Shown here piece by piece: positions 7,912 through 16,018 of a stretch of 19,647 nucleotides of DNA. The notes below the pieces were generated by a model, which ran no database searches, was not told the origin of the DNA, and saw only the letters and a program-made list of their open reading frames with translations. This DNA comes from Acidocella sp. Its GTDB lineage: Bacteria > Pseudomonadota > Alphaproteobacteria > Acetobacterales > Acetobacteraceae. The stretch spans positions 1-19,647 of the forward strand of contig JAQUAC010000009.1 of assembly GCA_028687415.1 (NCBI GenBank), written 5' to 3'. The position numbers and the translations under genes are program-made. The first letter of the stretch is position 1; each line of letters opens with the position of its first letter.

Positions 7912-7970
7912 CGGGTATTGACCCGGGGGGCCGGATAGGCCATCCGGGCCGCCTGAAACTTTAAGGGTTT
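7912..7970 (+). promoter_or_regulatory. Structured 5' leader of metK (candidate attenuator or SAM-responsive element)
   Basis: Three stem-loops can be drawn in the 78 nt between dapB and metK. First: CGGGT/ACCCG with loop ATTG (7912-7925). Second: a strong GC hairpin, GGCCGGAT with ATCCGG-g-CC (7929-7950, extendable to 7927-7953). Third: AAACT with GGTTT (7956-7970), whose loop and 3' arm contain the metK ribosome site AAGGG (7963-7967). The sequence does not match SAM-II or the SAM/SAH motif as I know them. It could also be just a dapB terminator-like structure. Confidence 0.35.
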
Positions 7971-7974
7971 TGCC

Positions 7975-9151
<1,177 letters not shown>

Positions 9152-9162
<11 letters not shown>

Positions 9163-9817
9163 GCCACCCCCGGACCGGCTCTATGGCCGGGTAAAAGGCA
9201 AGAAACTCCGTCCGCGCCAGGAATGGCTGCTGGCGGAGTTCCTGCCGCGCCTGTCCTGGCCGGACGTGCCTTTTGCCATCACCCCGCGCGAAATCTGGCT
9301 GGAAGTCGGTTTCGGCGGTGGTGAGCATGCCTATGAACTGGCGACCCGGAACCCGGATGTCGGCTATATCGCGGCGGAAGTATTCGAGACGGGCATCTGC
9401 TCACTGCTCTCGCGCATTGCCCCGGATAACGTGGAACACCCCGAGCCGCTGCCAAATCTGCGCTTGTTCACCGATGACGCGCGGCCCTTGCTGCGCGGCA
9501 TGGCAGACGGGTATTTGAGCAAGCTGTTCCTGATGTTCCCCGATCCCTGGCCGAAAGCCCGTCACGCCAAGCGCCGCTTCGTTCACCCGGAACTGCTGGC
9601 TGAGGCCGCGCGCGTGCTACGGCAGGGCGGGGAATGGCGAATCGCTTCTGACGACCCGACCTATCAGGAATGGACCGACGAGGTTCTGGGCGCGCAAACG
9701 GCCTTCGCCGTCACCCGCGCTACTGAACGCCCCCAAGGCTGGCCGCCGACCCGCTACGAGGCCAAGGCTATCGCCGCTGGGCGCCAGCCCGTGTATTGGT
9801 CGCTGACGCGGCTTTAA
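9152..9817 (+). CDS. trmB: tRNA (guanine-N7-)-methyltransferase
   Basis: The 221-residue class I methyltransferase has the SAM-binding EVGFGGGEH (51-59), acidic residues at E76 and D109, and the TrmB signature FPDPWPKARH (129-138). It methylates G46 of tRNAs to m7G. The start is a TTG at 9152, overlapping the end of metK by 11 nt, with GAAGG 6 nt upstream; N-terminal similarity (PPPDRLYGR) begins right after it, so no other start fits as well. Its stop interlocks with that of the convergent membrane-protein gene. Confidence 0.93.
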
Positions 9818-10353
9818 CTCCCCAGGAATAGGCGCGGCGGCGGTTCGGCATTCAGGCAGGAGCAGAAGATCGTCAGCGTCCATAGCGCCAGGGCGATGAT
9901 AACAGCCGTTCTGCCTGGCATGGTGAGTTGACCGTTGGGCGTGGTCAGCCGCCCGGCCTTGCCGTTGCTGTTCAACCAGGCGGCGTTCATGAACCCCAGC
10001 GTGATGAATAGCAGTTTCGGCGTGAGCCAGTCATGGCTGCCCACGGCCACGGGGTCGTAGAAGAACAGCGCCACGCCGGTGAGCATCGTCACGGCCAGGC
10101 TGGAATGAATAACCGGCATGGCGAGCCGGAAAAAGGGCCGCAACGGCAGCTCCACCGCCCTCCCGAGCAGGCGCAAATTCAGCAGCAGGACCGCGCCGAA
10201 AAAGATCGAGACCGTGAATACGTGTACGGCGCGGATGAGGAACTGCCAGGGCTGCAGGGCGAAATGCAGCGTGCGGTTATCCATGGCGATCAGGTATTGC
10301 GCCGGAATTCTGAATGAATCCATAGCATTAGTGAATGCGAGGCCGGGGGTCAT
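9814..10353 (-). CDS. Four-helix membrane protein (DUF6644/CopD-like), divergent from the iron operon
   Basis: The 179-residue protein has four predicted membrane segments at about 38-60, 78-99, 110-128 and 147-166. The FFGAVLLLNLRLLGRA stretch after the first helix resembles small DUF6644-type membrane proteins; I do not know a function for these. Histidines H44 and H83 lie in or at helices and could bind heme or metal (inference). The ATG at 10353 has AAGGAC about 6 nt upstream. It diverges from the cupredoxin-FTR1-P19 operon across a region with a Fur-like palindrome, so it may be iron-controlled too. Its stop shares TTAA with trmB. Confidence 0.7.
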   Translation of the reverse strand: MTPGLAFTNAMDSFRIPAQYLIAMDNRTLHFALQPWQFLIRAVHVFTVSIFFGAVLLLNLRLLGRAVELPLRPFFRLAMPVIHSSLAVTMLTGVALFFYDPVAVGSHDWLTPKLLFITLGFMNAAWLNSNGKAGRLTTPNGQLTMPGRTAVIIALALWTLTIFCSCLNAEPPPRLFLGS

Positions 10354-10436
10354 GGTTTGTCCTTGGTGGTGGCGTGTGCCGTATGCGTTGTCTCTTGCTA
10401 TTGCGAATGACTTCCATTATCAAGCATTAATGTCAA

Positions 10437-10451
10437 TGCGAATTATTCGCA
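10437..10451. promoter_or_regulatory. Fur-like 7-1-7 palindrome
   Basis: TGCGAAT-T-ATTCGCA is a perfect 15-bp palindrome with the 7-1-7 layout of Fur boxes (TGATAATnATTATCA), matching 10 of 14 arm positions. It lies 22 nt before the cupredoxin start. Nearby half-sites are TGCGAAT (10402-10408) and ATTATCA (10416-10422). The spot lies between two divergent genes, one of them the start of an iron-uptake operon. Fur or a relative such as Mur is the likely reader. Confidence 0.6.
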
Positions 10452-10473
10452 AAACTGCGATAGGCGGCACGGG

Positions 10474-10812
10474 ATGACTCACGATTTGCGGCGGAAAATG
10501 ATTGCGGTGGCGGCTTTTGCCTGCCTTGCCAGCTCGGCGGCAGCGGCCCCGCCAAGCGTGCAGCTCACCTTGCAGGACCATAAATTCACCCCGGACCATG
10601 TGCAGGTGCCAGCGGGGGCGCGCTTCAAGATCCTCGTCACCAACCTCGACACCACGCCGGACGAGTTCGAGAGTCCAGACCTGCGCGTCGAAAAAATCGT
10701 CGTGCCGGGGCAGACGATCACCGTGTTCGCCGGGCCGCTCGCCCCTGGCACGTATGCATTTTACGATGACTATCACCCCGAGACCGCGCATGGCGTGGCG
10801 GAGGCGAAATAA
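10474..10812 (+). CDS. Periplasmic cupredoxin-domain protein of an FTR1/P19 iron system
   Basis: The 112-residue protein has a signal peptide (about 1-24, ending SSAAAA). A single cupredoxin-like domain follows and ends FYDDYHPETAHG. The same type of domain forms the N-terminus of EfeO and stands alone beside FTR1 in P19 operons. There is no cysteine in the mature part, so it is not a classic type-1 blue copper site; H36, H42, H101 and H106 and acidic residues are possible metal ligands. Likely role is handling iron or copper in the periplasm for the permease encoded 1 nt downstream. The ribosome site is weak. Confidence 0.85.
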   Translation: MTHDLRRKMIAVAAFACLASSAAAAPPSVQLTLQDHKFTPDHVQVPAGARFKILVTNLDTTPDEFESPDLRVEKIVVPGQTITVFAGPLAPGTYAFYDDYHPETAHGVAEAK

Positions 10813-10813
10813 C

Positions 10814-11641
10814 ATGCTGGCAAGCTTCATCATTGTCTTTCGGGAAGTGCTGGAGGCGGGGCTGATCGTTGGCATCGTGCTTGCCGCCACGGTCGGCATC
10901 AGCCGTCGCGCGCCGTATCTGTGGGGCGGCGTTTTTGCCGGGGTGGCCGGGGCGTGCCTTGTCGCCGCCTGCATCGGCGCGCTCTCCAGCGCCTTCGCCG
11001 GTAATGGGCAGGATCTGTTCAACGCCGCGATCCTCTGCTTCGCGGTTATCATGCTCGGCTGGCATTCAGTCTGGATGGCCCGGCATGGCCGCGAAATGGC
11101 CCGTCAGATGCAGGATATGGGTGCCTCCGTCACTTCCGGCGAAACAACCCTGCTGGCCATGGCCGCCGTCATCGCGGTTGCCATTCTGCGCGAGGGCTCG
11201 GAGGTCGTGTTGTTCCTCTATGGCATCGCCACCGCCGCGCATCTCACGGCTTTTGCGATTATCGCTGGCTCTGCCTTAGGGGTTGCCGCAGGGGCGGCGG
11301 TCTCCTGGGGGCTGTATCGCGGTCTGCTCGCCATTCCGCTCCGGCGCTTGTTCGGCGTCACTGGCTGGCTCATCGCCTTGCTTGCCGCAGGCATGGCCGG
11401 GCAGGCGGCGGCGCTGCTCGCCAATGACGATATCATCCCCGCCTTTGGCTACCAGCTCTGGGATACATCCTGGCTGCTCTCCACCGGCTCGCTGCTGGGC
11501 CGCGCCATGCAGGCGCTGGTTGGTTACTCCGACCGCCCGATGGGCGTGCAACTCGCCGCCTATACCGCCACCCTCGCCACCCTCGTCTGTCTCTCGAAAT
11601 GGGCCGGAAGGCCCAGGATTTTGTCAAAACAGGAGTCTTGA
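10814..11641 (+). CDS. FTR1-family high-affinity iron permease
   Basis: The 275-residue membrane protein has two REXXE motifs, REVLE (10-14) and REGSE (126-130). These are the iron-binding hallmark of FTR1/EfeU and sit in the first and fourth helices of an internally duplicated fold. About seven membrane segments can be drawn. It should move iron across the inner membrane, in yeast and EfeU systems as ferric iron after ferrous oxidation. The start is an ATG 1 nt after the cupredoxin stop. The gene ends 2 nt before p19, whose ribosome site CAGGAG lies in its last codons. Confidence 0.95.
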   Translation: MLASFIIVFREVLEAGLIVGIVLAATVGISRRAPYLWGGVFAGVAGACLVAACIGALSSAFAGNGQDLFNAAILCFAVIMLGWHSVWMARHGREMARQMQDMGASVTSGETTLLAMAAVIAVAILREGSEVVLFLYGIATAAHLTAFAIIAGSALGVAAGAAVSWGLYRGLLAIPLRRLFGVTGWLIALLAAGMAGQAAALLANDDIIPAFGYQLWDTSWLLSTGSLLGRAMQALVGYSDRPMGVQLAAYTATLATLVCLSKWAGRPRILSKQES

Positions 11642-11643
11642 AC

Positions 11644-12159
11644 ATGCTGCCGAAACGACTGCTCGCCACCGCCGCCATCCTCGCCGTCGCGCACGGCGCG
11701 CAAGCCAAGGAATATTACATCGGCGGCCCGGATTATAAGGACAGCATGGAGATCGTGACGAGCTACCTGCTCGGCATCCAGATGGACCCGATGCCGCCCG
11801 ACATGCCGATGGGCACGGATGCAATCCATCTGGAGGTCGACCTGCACGCCACCGCCAACAATCCCTGGGGCTATGACGACCAGTCCTGGATTCCCTATGT
11901 GACGATCAGTTATGTGCTGACCAAGCAAGGCACGGATTGGACGGCAAAGGGCAAATTGCTGCCGATGAGCGCCAATGACGGCCCGCATTACGCCGACAGC
12001 CTGGCGATGGACGGTCCTGGTAAATACACGGTGGTTTACACGTTCCAGCCGCCCGTGGTGAACGGCTATTACCGCCACACCGACAAGGCGACCGGCATCC
12101 CGTCCTGGTGGGCGCCATTCACCGAGACGTTCTCCTTCACCTATCCGGTGAAGTCCTAA
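11644..12159 (+). CDS. Periplasmic iron-transport protein P19 (Tp34 family)
   Basis: The 171-residue protein has a signal peptide with AQA cleavage after residue 21. The mature domain matches the P19/Tp34 family. Residues fitting the known P19 metal site are present: H62 and E64 (HLEVDLH), M108, H115 and H145. In Campylobacter P19 these bind copper and the protein supports iron uptake with FTR1. The ATG at 11644 follows CAGGAG; a longer in-frame extension upstream overlaps ftr1 and would bury the signal peptide, so it is rejected. Last gene of the operon. EfeB peroxidase or thioredoxin-like accessory genes seen in other P19 loci are absent here. Confidence 0.93.
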   Translation: MLPKRLLATAAILAVAHGAQAKEYYIGGPDYKDSMEIVTSYLLGIQMDPMPPDMPMGTDAIHLEVDLHATANNPWGYDDQSWIPYVTISYVLTKQGTDWTAKGKLLPMSANDGPHYADSLAMDGPGKYTVVYTFQPPVVNGYYRHTDKATGIPSWWAPFTETFSFTYPVKS

Positions 12160-12181
12160 ACGCCCGCGAGCGTGAGCCGGG

Positions 12182-12197
12182 GGAGGCTTACGCCTCC
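12182..12197. terminator. Stem-loop between convergent p19 and ABC ATPase genes
   Basis: GGAGGC-TTAC-GCCTCC is a perfect 6-bp stem with a 4-nt loop. It lies 23 nt after the p19 stop and contains the ATPase stop codon in its loop. On the plus strand it is followed by TCCTCGTCCTCTT, pyrimidine-rich but not a true U-run. Its position between convergent genes suggests a terminator for p19, weakly supported. Confidence 0.3.
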
Positions 12198-13507
12198 TCC
12201 TCGTCCTCTTCCTCAAGGCCGAATTGTTGCGCTTCTTCGTCATACTCGAAGATTTCGGCGTAGCGGCCCCAGGAGATCACGGTGCGCAGCGTTTCCTCGG
12301 CGTATTCGGGGGACATATGGTCCTCCAGCTCGTCGCGGAACCGCACGGCGGAGGCGCGGTGGTTGCTGCGCTGGTCGATAACGGCGCGGATGGCGTTGAT
12401 CAGCGGCACATGCGCCTTCAGCTGTGTCGCGAAGATCTCCTTGCGGTCCTCGGTTTCCGCCTCGGCGAAGCGCTTTCCGGTTTCGGTGAGGATAAGGTCG
12501 CCTTCCTCCAGCTCGGCGAAGCCGAGCATGCCCAGCGTTTCACCCAGCGGCAGCAGCTCGTCGGCCTCGTATTGCAATGCCGCGGCCAGCGCCGGCAAAT
12601 CGGCCCGGCCATCGTAAGGCGGGCTGCTCAGCGTCTCCAGCAGGCCGGCCATCAGGTTGGTGCCCACCGGGTGCAGCGGCGTGGCAAAGCCCGTGGGCGG
12701 TACCGCCGGTGCGGCCTGCACCTCTTTTGGCGCGCGGCGGGTCATGATGCCGTAGATGTCGTCCACCAACTGGCGGAAGGCCGGGTCGAACCGGTTGCGC
12801 GGATGCGCGAAGGGCACGGTCAGCTCATGCGCCACGCGGCCTGGGTTGGAGGAGAACACTAGAATGCGGTCGCACATCAGCACCGCCTCCTCAATGTTAT
12901 GGGTGACGATCAGCACCGATTTCACTGGCAGTTTCTTGTCCATCCAGAGGTCGATAAGGTCGGTGCGCAGCGTCTCCGCAGTCAGCACGTCCAGCGCCGA
13001 GAACGGCTCGTCCATCAGCAGCAGATCCGGGTGCACCACCAGCGCCCGCGCCAGGCCCACGCGCTGGCGCATGCCGCCGGAAAGCTCCTTGGGGTAGGCG
13101 CCGTCGTAACCGCCGAGGCCGATGAGGTCGATCGCCTCTTCCGAGCGCTCCTCGCGCTCATGCTTCTTCACGCCCAGGGCTTCCAGCCCCAGCTCCACAT
13201 TCTCCTGCACGGTCAGCCAGGGGAACAGGGCGAAGCTCTGGAACACCATCGCGACGCCCGCCGCCGGGCCGTGCAGCGTCTCGCCGCGCCACTTCACCTC
13301 ACCGGCGGTCGGCTTGAGCAGGCCGGAGACAATGCGCAGCAGGGTGGATTTACCCGAACCGGAGCGCCCGAGCAGCCCGACAATCTCGCCCTCCTGCAAG
13401 GTGAGGTCGACATCGTCCAGCACCACGAGGTCGGCGCTGGCCTCCTTGTGGTAGGACTGCCGGCAGTTGCGGACCGTGAGCAGCGGCTGAATTGCGTTCT
13501 GATCCAT
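12188..13507 (-). CDS. ABC transporter ATPase, NitT/TauT (anion) type with AAA-associated C-terminal domain
   Basis: The 439-residue protein has Walker A GRSGSGKST (47-55), Q-loop FQ at 89-90, signature LSGGMRQR (142-149), Walker B LLLMDE (162-167) and H203. These place it with nitrate/sulfonate/taurine importers. A second domain at about 290-425 looks like the AAA-associated winged-helix-type domain found on such ATPases, ending in an acidic tail EEEDEEEA. The ATG at 13507 starts 4 nt after the permease stop; a longer frame to 13633 would lie inside the permease gene and is rejected. It energises the duplicated permease. Substrate unknown. Confidence 0.92.
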   Translation of the reverse strand: MDQNAIQPLLTVRNCRQSYHKEASADLVVLDDVDLTLQEGEIVGLLGRSGSGKSTLLRIVSGLLKPTAGEVKWRGETLHGPAAGVAMVFQSFALFPWLTVQENVELGLEALGVKKHEREERSEEAIDLIGLGGYDGAYPKELSGGMRQRVGLARALVVHPDLLLMDEPFSALDVLTAETLRTDLIDLWMDKKLPVKSVLIVTHNIEEAVLMCDRILVFSSNPGRVAHELTVPFAHPRNRFDPAFRQLVDDIYGIMTRRAPKEVQAAPAVPPTGFATPLHPVGTNLMAGLLETLSSPPYDGRADLPALAAALQYEADELLPLGETLGMLGFAELEEGDLILTETGKRFAEAETEDRKEIFATQLKAHVPLINAIRAVIDQRSNHRASAVRFRDELEDHMSPEYAEETLRTVISWGRYAEIFEYDEEAQQFGLEEEDEEEA

Positions 13508-13511
13508 GGTC

Positions 13512-15239
13512 TTACCCCAGAGTGGTGCGGCGGGTTGCGTAGGCATAAAGCGGCCGCCAGAGAATACGGTTGAAGGTGATGACGAAGGTGGCCATGACCG
13601 CGACGCCGAGCACGACGCGCGCCGTGTCGCCATTGGCGGTGGCCTCGGCGATGTAGGCGCCCAGCCCGTGCGCGGCGAGGGTATGGTTGCCCCAGCTCGC
13701 CACCTCAGCGACGATGGAGGCGTTCCACGCGCCTCCCGAGGCGGTGATGGCGCCAGTGATGAAATAGGGCAGAATGCCGGGGATCATCACCTTGCGCCAC
13801 CAGAGCCAGCCCTGGATATGGAAGTTTGCCACGGCTTCCTTCATGTCTCCGGGGAAGGCGGCGGCCCCGGCGATGACGTTGAACAGCACGTACCATTGCG
13901 TGCCGATCAGCATCAGCGGTGTCAGCCAGATATCGGCGCTGAGATGGTAATACACAATCAGCAGCACCACCGGCGGGAACAGCAGATTGGCCGGGAAGGC
14001 GGCGAGGAACTGCGCGATCGGCTGGGCGATGCGCGTGGCCTTGGGCCGCAGGCCGATCCATACACCCACCGGCACCCAGATAATTGCGGCGACGGCCATA
14101 AGCACGGTCACGCGCAGCATGGTGAAGGTGCCCATCAGCATGGCCTGGCCCAGATCGTGCCAGTGCAGCGTGCCGGAGATGAAGCCGATAATCTTCCACC
14201 CCGCATAGGCCGCCACCAGGGCGATGGCGGTGAACCACAGGGCGTCCACGGCGCGGGAGGGTTCGCGGCTTTCATCCACCTGGCGCGTCGCGGCGAAGCT
14301 CAGCCGCAGGCGGAACACCGCGCGCATCGCCCCGGTCACGGTCTCGCCGATCTCGCGGAATAGCTGCGTGCGGCGCAGCAGCTTCAGCATCCAGGGTTCG
14401 GGGCCGGAGATTGCCGCCGTGGTCTCGAAGCGGAATTTGGCCGACCACGCCACCAGCGGGCGGAAGATCAGCTGGTCATAGAGGAGGATCACCACGAGCA
14501 TGGCGAGAATGGCGTAAAAGATGGCGCGCAGGTTTTCCTCGCGCAGCGCCGTGGCCACGTAGGAGCCGATGCCGGGCAGGGTGAAAGTGGTGTTGCCCAC
14601 CGTCACGGCCTCGGACGCCACAACGAAGAACCAGCCGCCGGACATTGAGAGCATGGTGTTCCACACCAGCCCCGGCATGGCGAAGGGCACGTCCAGCCGC
14701 CAGAATTTCTGCCACGGGCTGAGGCGGAAGCTGCGCGAGACCTCCTGCAGATCATTCGGCAGGGTGGTCAGCGACTGGTAGAAGCTGAACGCCATGTTCC
14801 AGGCCTGGCTGGTGAAGATCACGAACACCGAGGCCAGCTCGGCCCCCATCACCTTGCCGGGGAATAACCCCATGAAGAACACGGTGGTGAAGGTGAGGAA
14901 GCCCAGAATGGGTACGGATTGCAGAATGTCGAGAATCGGCACCAGCACCATGCCCGCGCGGCGGGATTTGGCCGCGAGCGTGGCATAAGTGAAGGTGAAG
15001 AGCAGCGAGAAAAACAGTGCCGCGAACATGCGCGCGGTGGAGCGCAGCGCGTAATAGGGCAGATAAGAGGGGTCGAGATGGATCGTTGTGTTTTGGATGG
15101 CGGCGATCGGCGTGGAGATCGTGCCCCGGCCAACATCCACCAACGCGATCAACAGCCCCATGACGAGCAGCAGCGCGGCTCCGTCCCAGCGGTTCGGAAG
15201 TCGGCGCCCGGCCAGGATCGAGGGGGTGTAGTTGGTCAT
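13512..15239 (-). CDS. Fused double ABC permease (COG4986-type, anion importer)
   Basis: The 575-residue protein has two tandem binding-protein-dependent permease domains. The coupling (EAA) loops align with each other: LPNDLQEVSRSFRLSPWQKF (160-179) in the first half and FPGDMKEAVANFHIQGWLWW (462-481) in the second. Both are followed by an SGG-W motif and an RPL stretch (260-262, 562-564) near the domain ends, with a charged linker at about 270-330. About twelve membrane segments are likely. One chain can thus form the whole channel, as in COG4986 duplicated anion permeases. Start at 15239 (MTNYTPS) has AGGTGG upstream; an ATG 15 nt earlier is possible. No binding protein is nearby. It follows nikR by 94 nt on the same strand. 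Confidence 0.9.
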   Translation of the reverse strand: MTNYTPSILAGRRLPNRWDGAALLLVMGLLIALVDVGRGTISTPIAAIQNTTIHLDPSYLPYYALRSTARMFAALFFSLLFTFTYATLAAKSRRAGMVLVPILDILQSVPILGFLTFTTVFFMGLFPGKVMGAELASVFVIFTSQAWNMAFSFYQSLTTLPNDLQEVSRSFRLSPWQKFWRLDVPFAMPGLVWNTMLSMSGGWFFVVASEAVTVGNTTFTLPGIGSYVATALREENLRAIFYAILAMLVVILLYDQLIFRPLVAWSAKFRFETTAAISGPEPWMLKLLRRTQLFREIGETVTGAMRAVFRLRLSFAATRQVDESREPSRAVDALWFTAIALVAAYAGWKIIGFISGTLHWHDLGQAMLMGTFTMLRVTVLMAVAAIIWVPVGVWIGLRPKATRIAQPIAQFLAAFPANLLFPPVVLLIVYYHLSADIWLTPLMLIGTQWYVLFNVIAGAAAFPGDMKEAVANFHIQGWLWWRKVMIPGILPYFITGAITASGGAWNASIVAEVASWGNHTLAAHGLGAYIAEATANGDTARVVLGVAVMATFVITFNRILWRPLYAYATRRTTLG

Positions 15240-15333
15240 TTCGCCACCTGGCATTCGGGGTTGGACGTATAGCCCCCCTTAACCATGGCAAAGAGGTTTG
15301 TCACCCGGGTAAGGCGTTGCGCTTTGATGACAG

Positions 15334-15786
15334 CTACAGCCCGTCATGGCTATGCGTGTGGTCCCCGTGTGTGTGCGGCTGGCCCTCGCGCGTCAGCGGT
15401 ATCAGGTGAAGATGTGCGTAGCGCACCCCGCGCTGGGCCGTCAGCGTGTCGGCATGGCGCTGTATGGCGGCGGCGGGGCCACGCAGCAGCGCTACCTCCA
15501 GGCAGTTATCATGGTCGAAATGCACATGCGTGGTGGCGATGCCGAGGTCGTGATGCGCGTGCTGCGCGTCCACCAGGCGCTGCGGCAGTTCGCGCACGGA
15601 GTGGTCATACACATAGGTCAGGCTGGCCACGCAGGGGGCGTCGCCATCGGTCACATGCTCATGCTTGGCGGCGTCGCGCAGCATATCGCGGATCGCCTCT
15701 GAGCGGCTGGCATAGCCCCGCTGGGCCGCCAGAGCGTCGATGCTGGCCAGCAATTCGTCGTCGATTGTGATCGTGATCCGTTCCAT
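15334..15786 (-). CDS. nikR: Nickel-responsive repressor NikR
   Basis: The 150-residue protein has an N-terminal ribbon-helix-helix (ERITITIDDELLASID to RSEAIRDML). The C-terminal ACT-like nickel domain carries the ligands H76, H87, H89 and C95 in the same order and numbers as E. coli NikR (QHAHHDL, THVHFDHDNC). When nickel is bound it represses nickel-uptake genes. An extra His-rich tail, HTHGDHTHSHDGL, ends the protein. The ATG at 15786 follows GGAGG by 8 nt. It is divergent from the NiCoT permease with a NikR-type operator between them. Confidence 0.96.
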   Translation of the reverse strand: MERITITIDDELLASIDALAAQRGYASRSEAIRDMLRDAAKHEHVTDGDAPCVASLTYVYDHSVRELPQRLVDAQHAHHDLGIATTHVHFDHDNCLEVALLRGPAAAIQRHADTLTAQRGVRYAHLHLIPLTREGQPHTHGDHTHSHDGL

Positions 15787-15810
15787 TCGTCCTGCCTCCG
15801 CTTCCAGGCA

Positions 15811-15838
15811 GTGTAGAGCATAATAGGCGGCTTCATAA
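15811..15838. promoter_or_regulatory. Possible weak second NikR site near the nikR start
   Basis: GTGTAG-N16-TCATAA matches GTATGA-N16-TCATAC at 8 of 12 positions with the correct spacing, 25 nt before nikR. It is much poorer than the site at 15945 and could be chance; if real it would allow autoregulation. Confidence 0.2.
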
Positions 15839-15944
15839 GTCTACTCTGGTGGCCGTCCGGGCGCGATTTTCTGCGCACCGAGGCTCAAAAACGCCTCACC
15901 GGCGCCACGCCTGAAATAGCCTTTAAGGGGTTCCGGTGGTGTTG

Positions 15945-15972
15945 GTGTGATGAATTGATATTTACATCATAC
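15945..15972. promoter_or_regulatory. NikR operator (GTGTGA-N16-TCATAC)
   Basis: The half-sites match the E. coli NikR operator GTATGA-N16-TCATAC at 11 of 12 positions with exactly 16 nt between, and the dyad extends inward (GTGTGATG with CATCATAC). It ends 46 nt before the NiCoT ATG and probably overlaps its promoter: TTGGTG at 15942-15947 and CATCAT at 15965-15970 are 17 nt apart. Confidence 0.85.
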
Positions 15973-16018
15973 TGGCGCGCGGATAAGCCGTGAGCAGACG
16001 GAAACAGGGGCAGATGCG

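Noticed and set aside
7897..7974. SAM-II or SAM/SAH riboswitch before metK
   Set aside because: The conserved core sequences of these classes as I know them are not present; only generic hairpins can be drawn, so it is reported as an unassigned leader.
11599..11643. Earlier in-frame start for P19
   Set aside because: It would overlap ftr1 and place 15 residues ahead of a clean signal peptide; the ATG at 11644 has CAGGAG upstream.
13508..13633. Upstream extension of the ABC ATPase
   Set aside because: The extra 42 codons lie inside the permease gene and have no ATPase similarity; the ATG at 13507 fits the family start and follows the permease stop by 4 nt.
13506..14363. 285-codon plus-strand frame opposite the ABC permease
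   Set aside because: His/Gly/Asp/Gln-rich shadow of a real membrane-protein gene.
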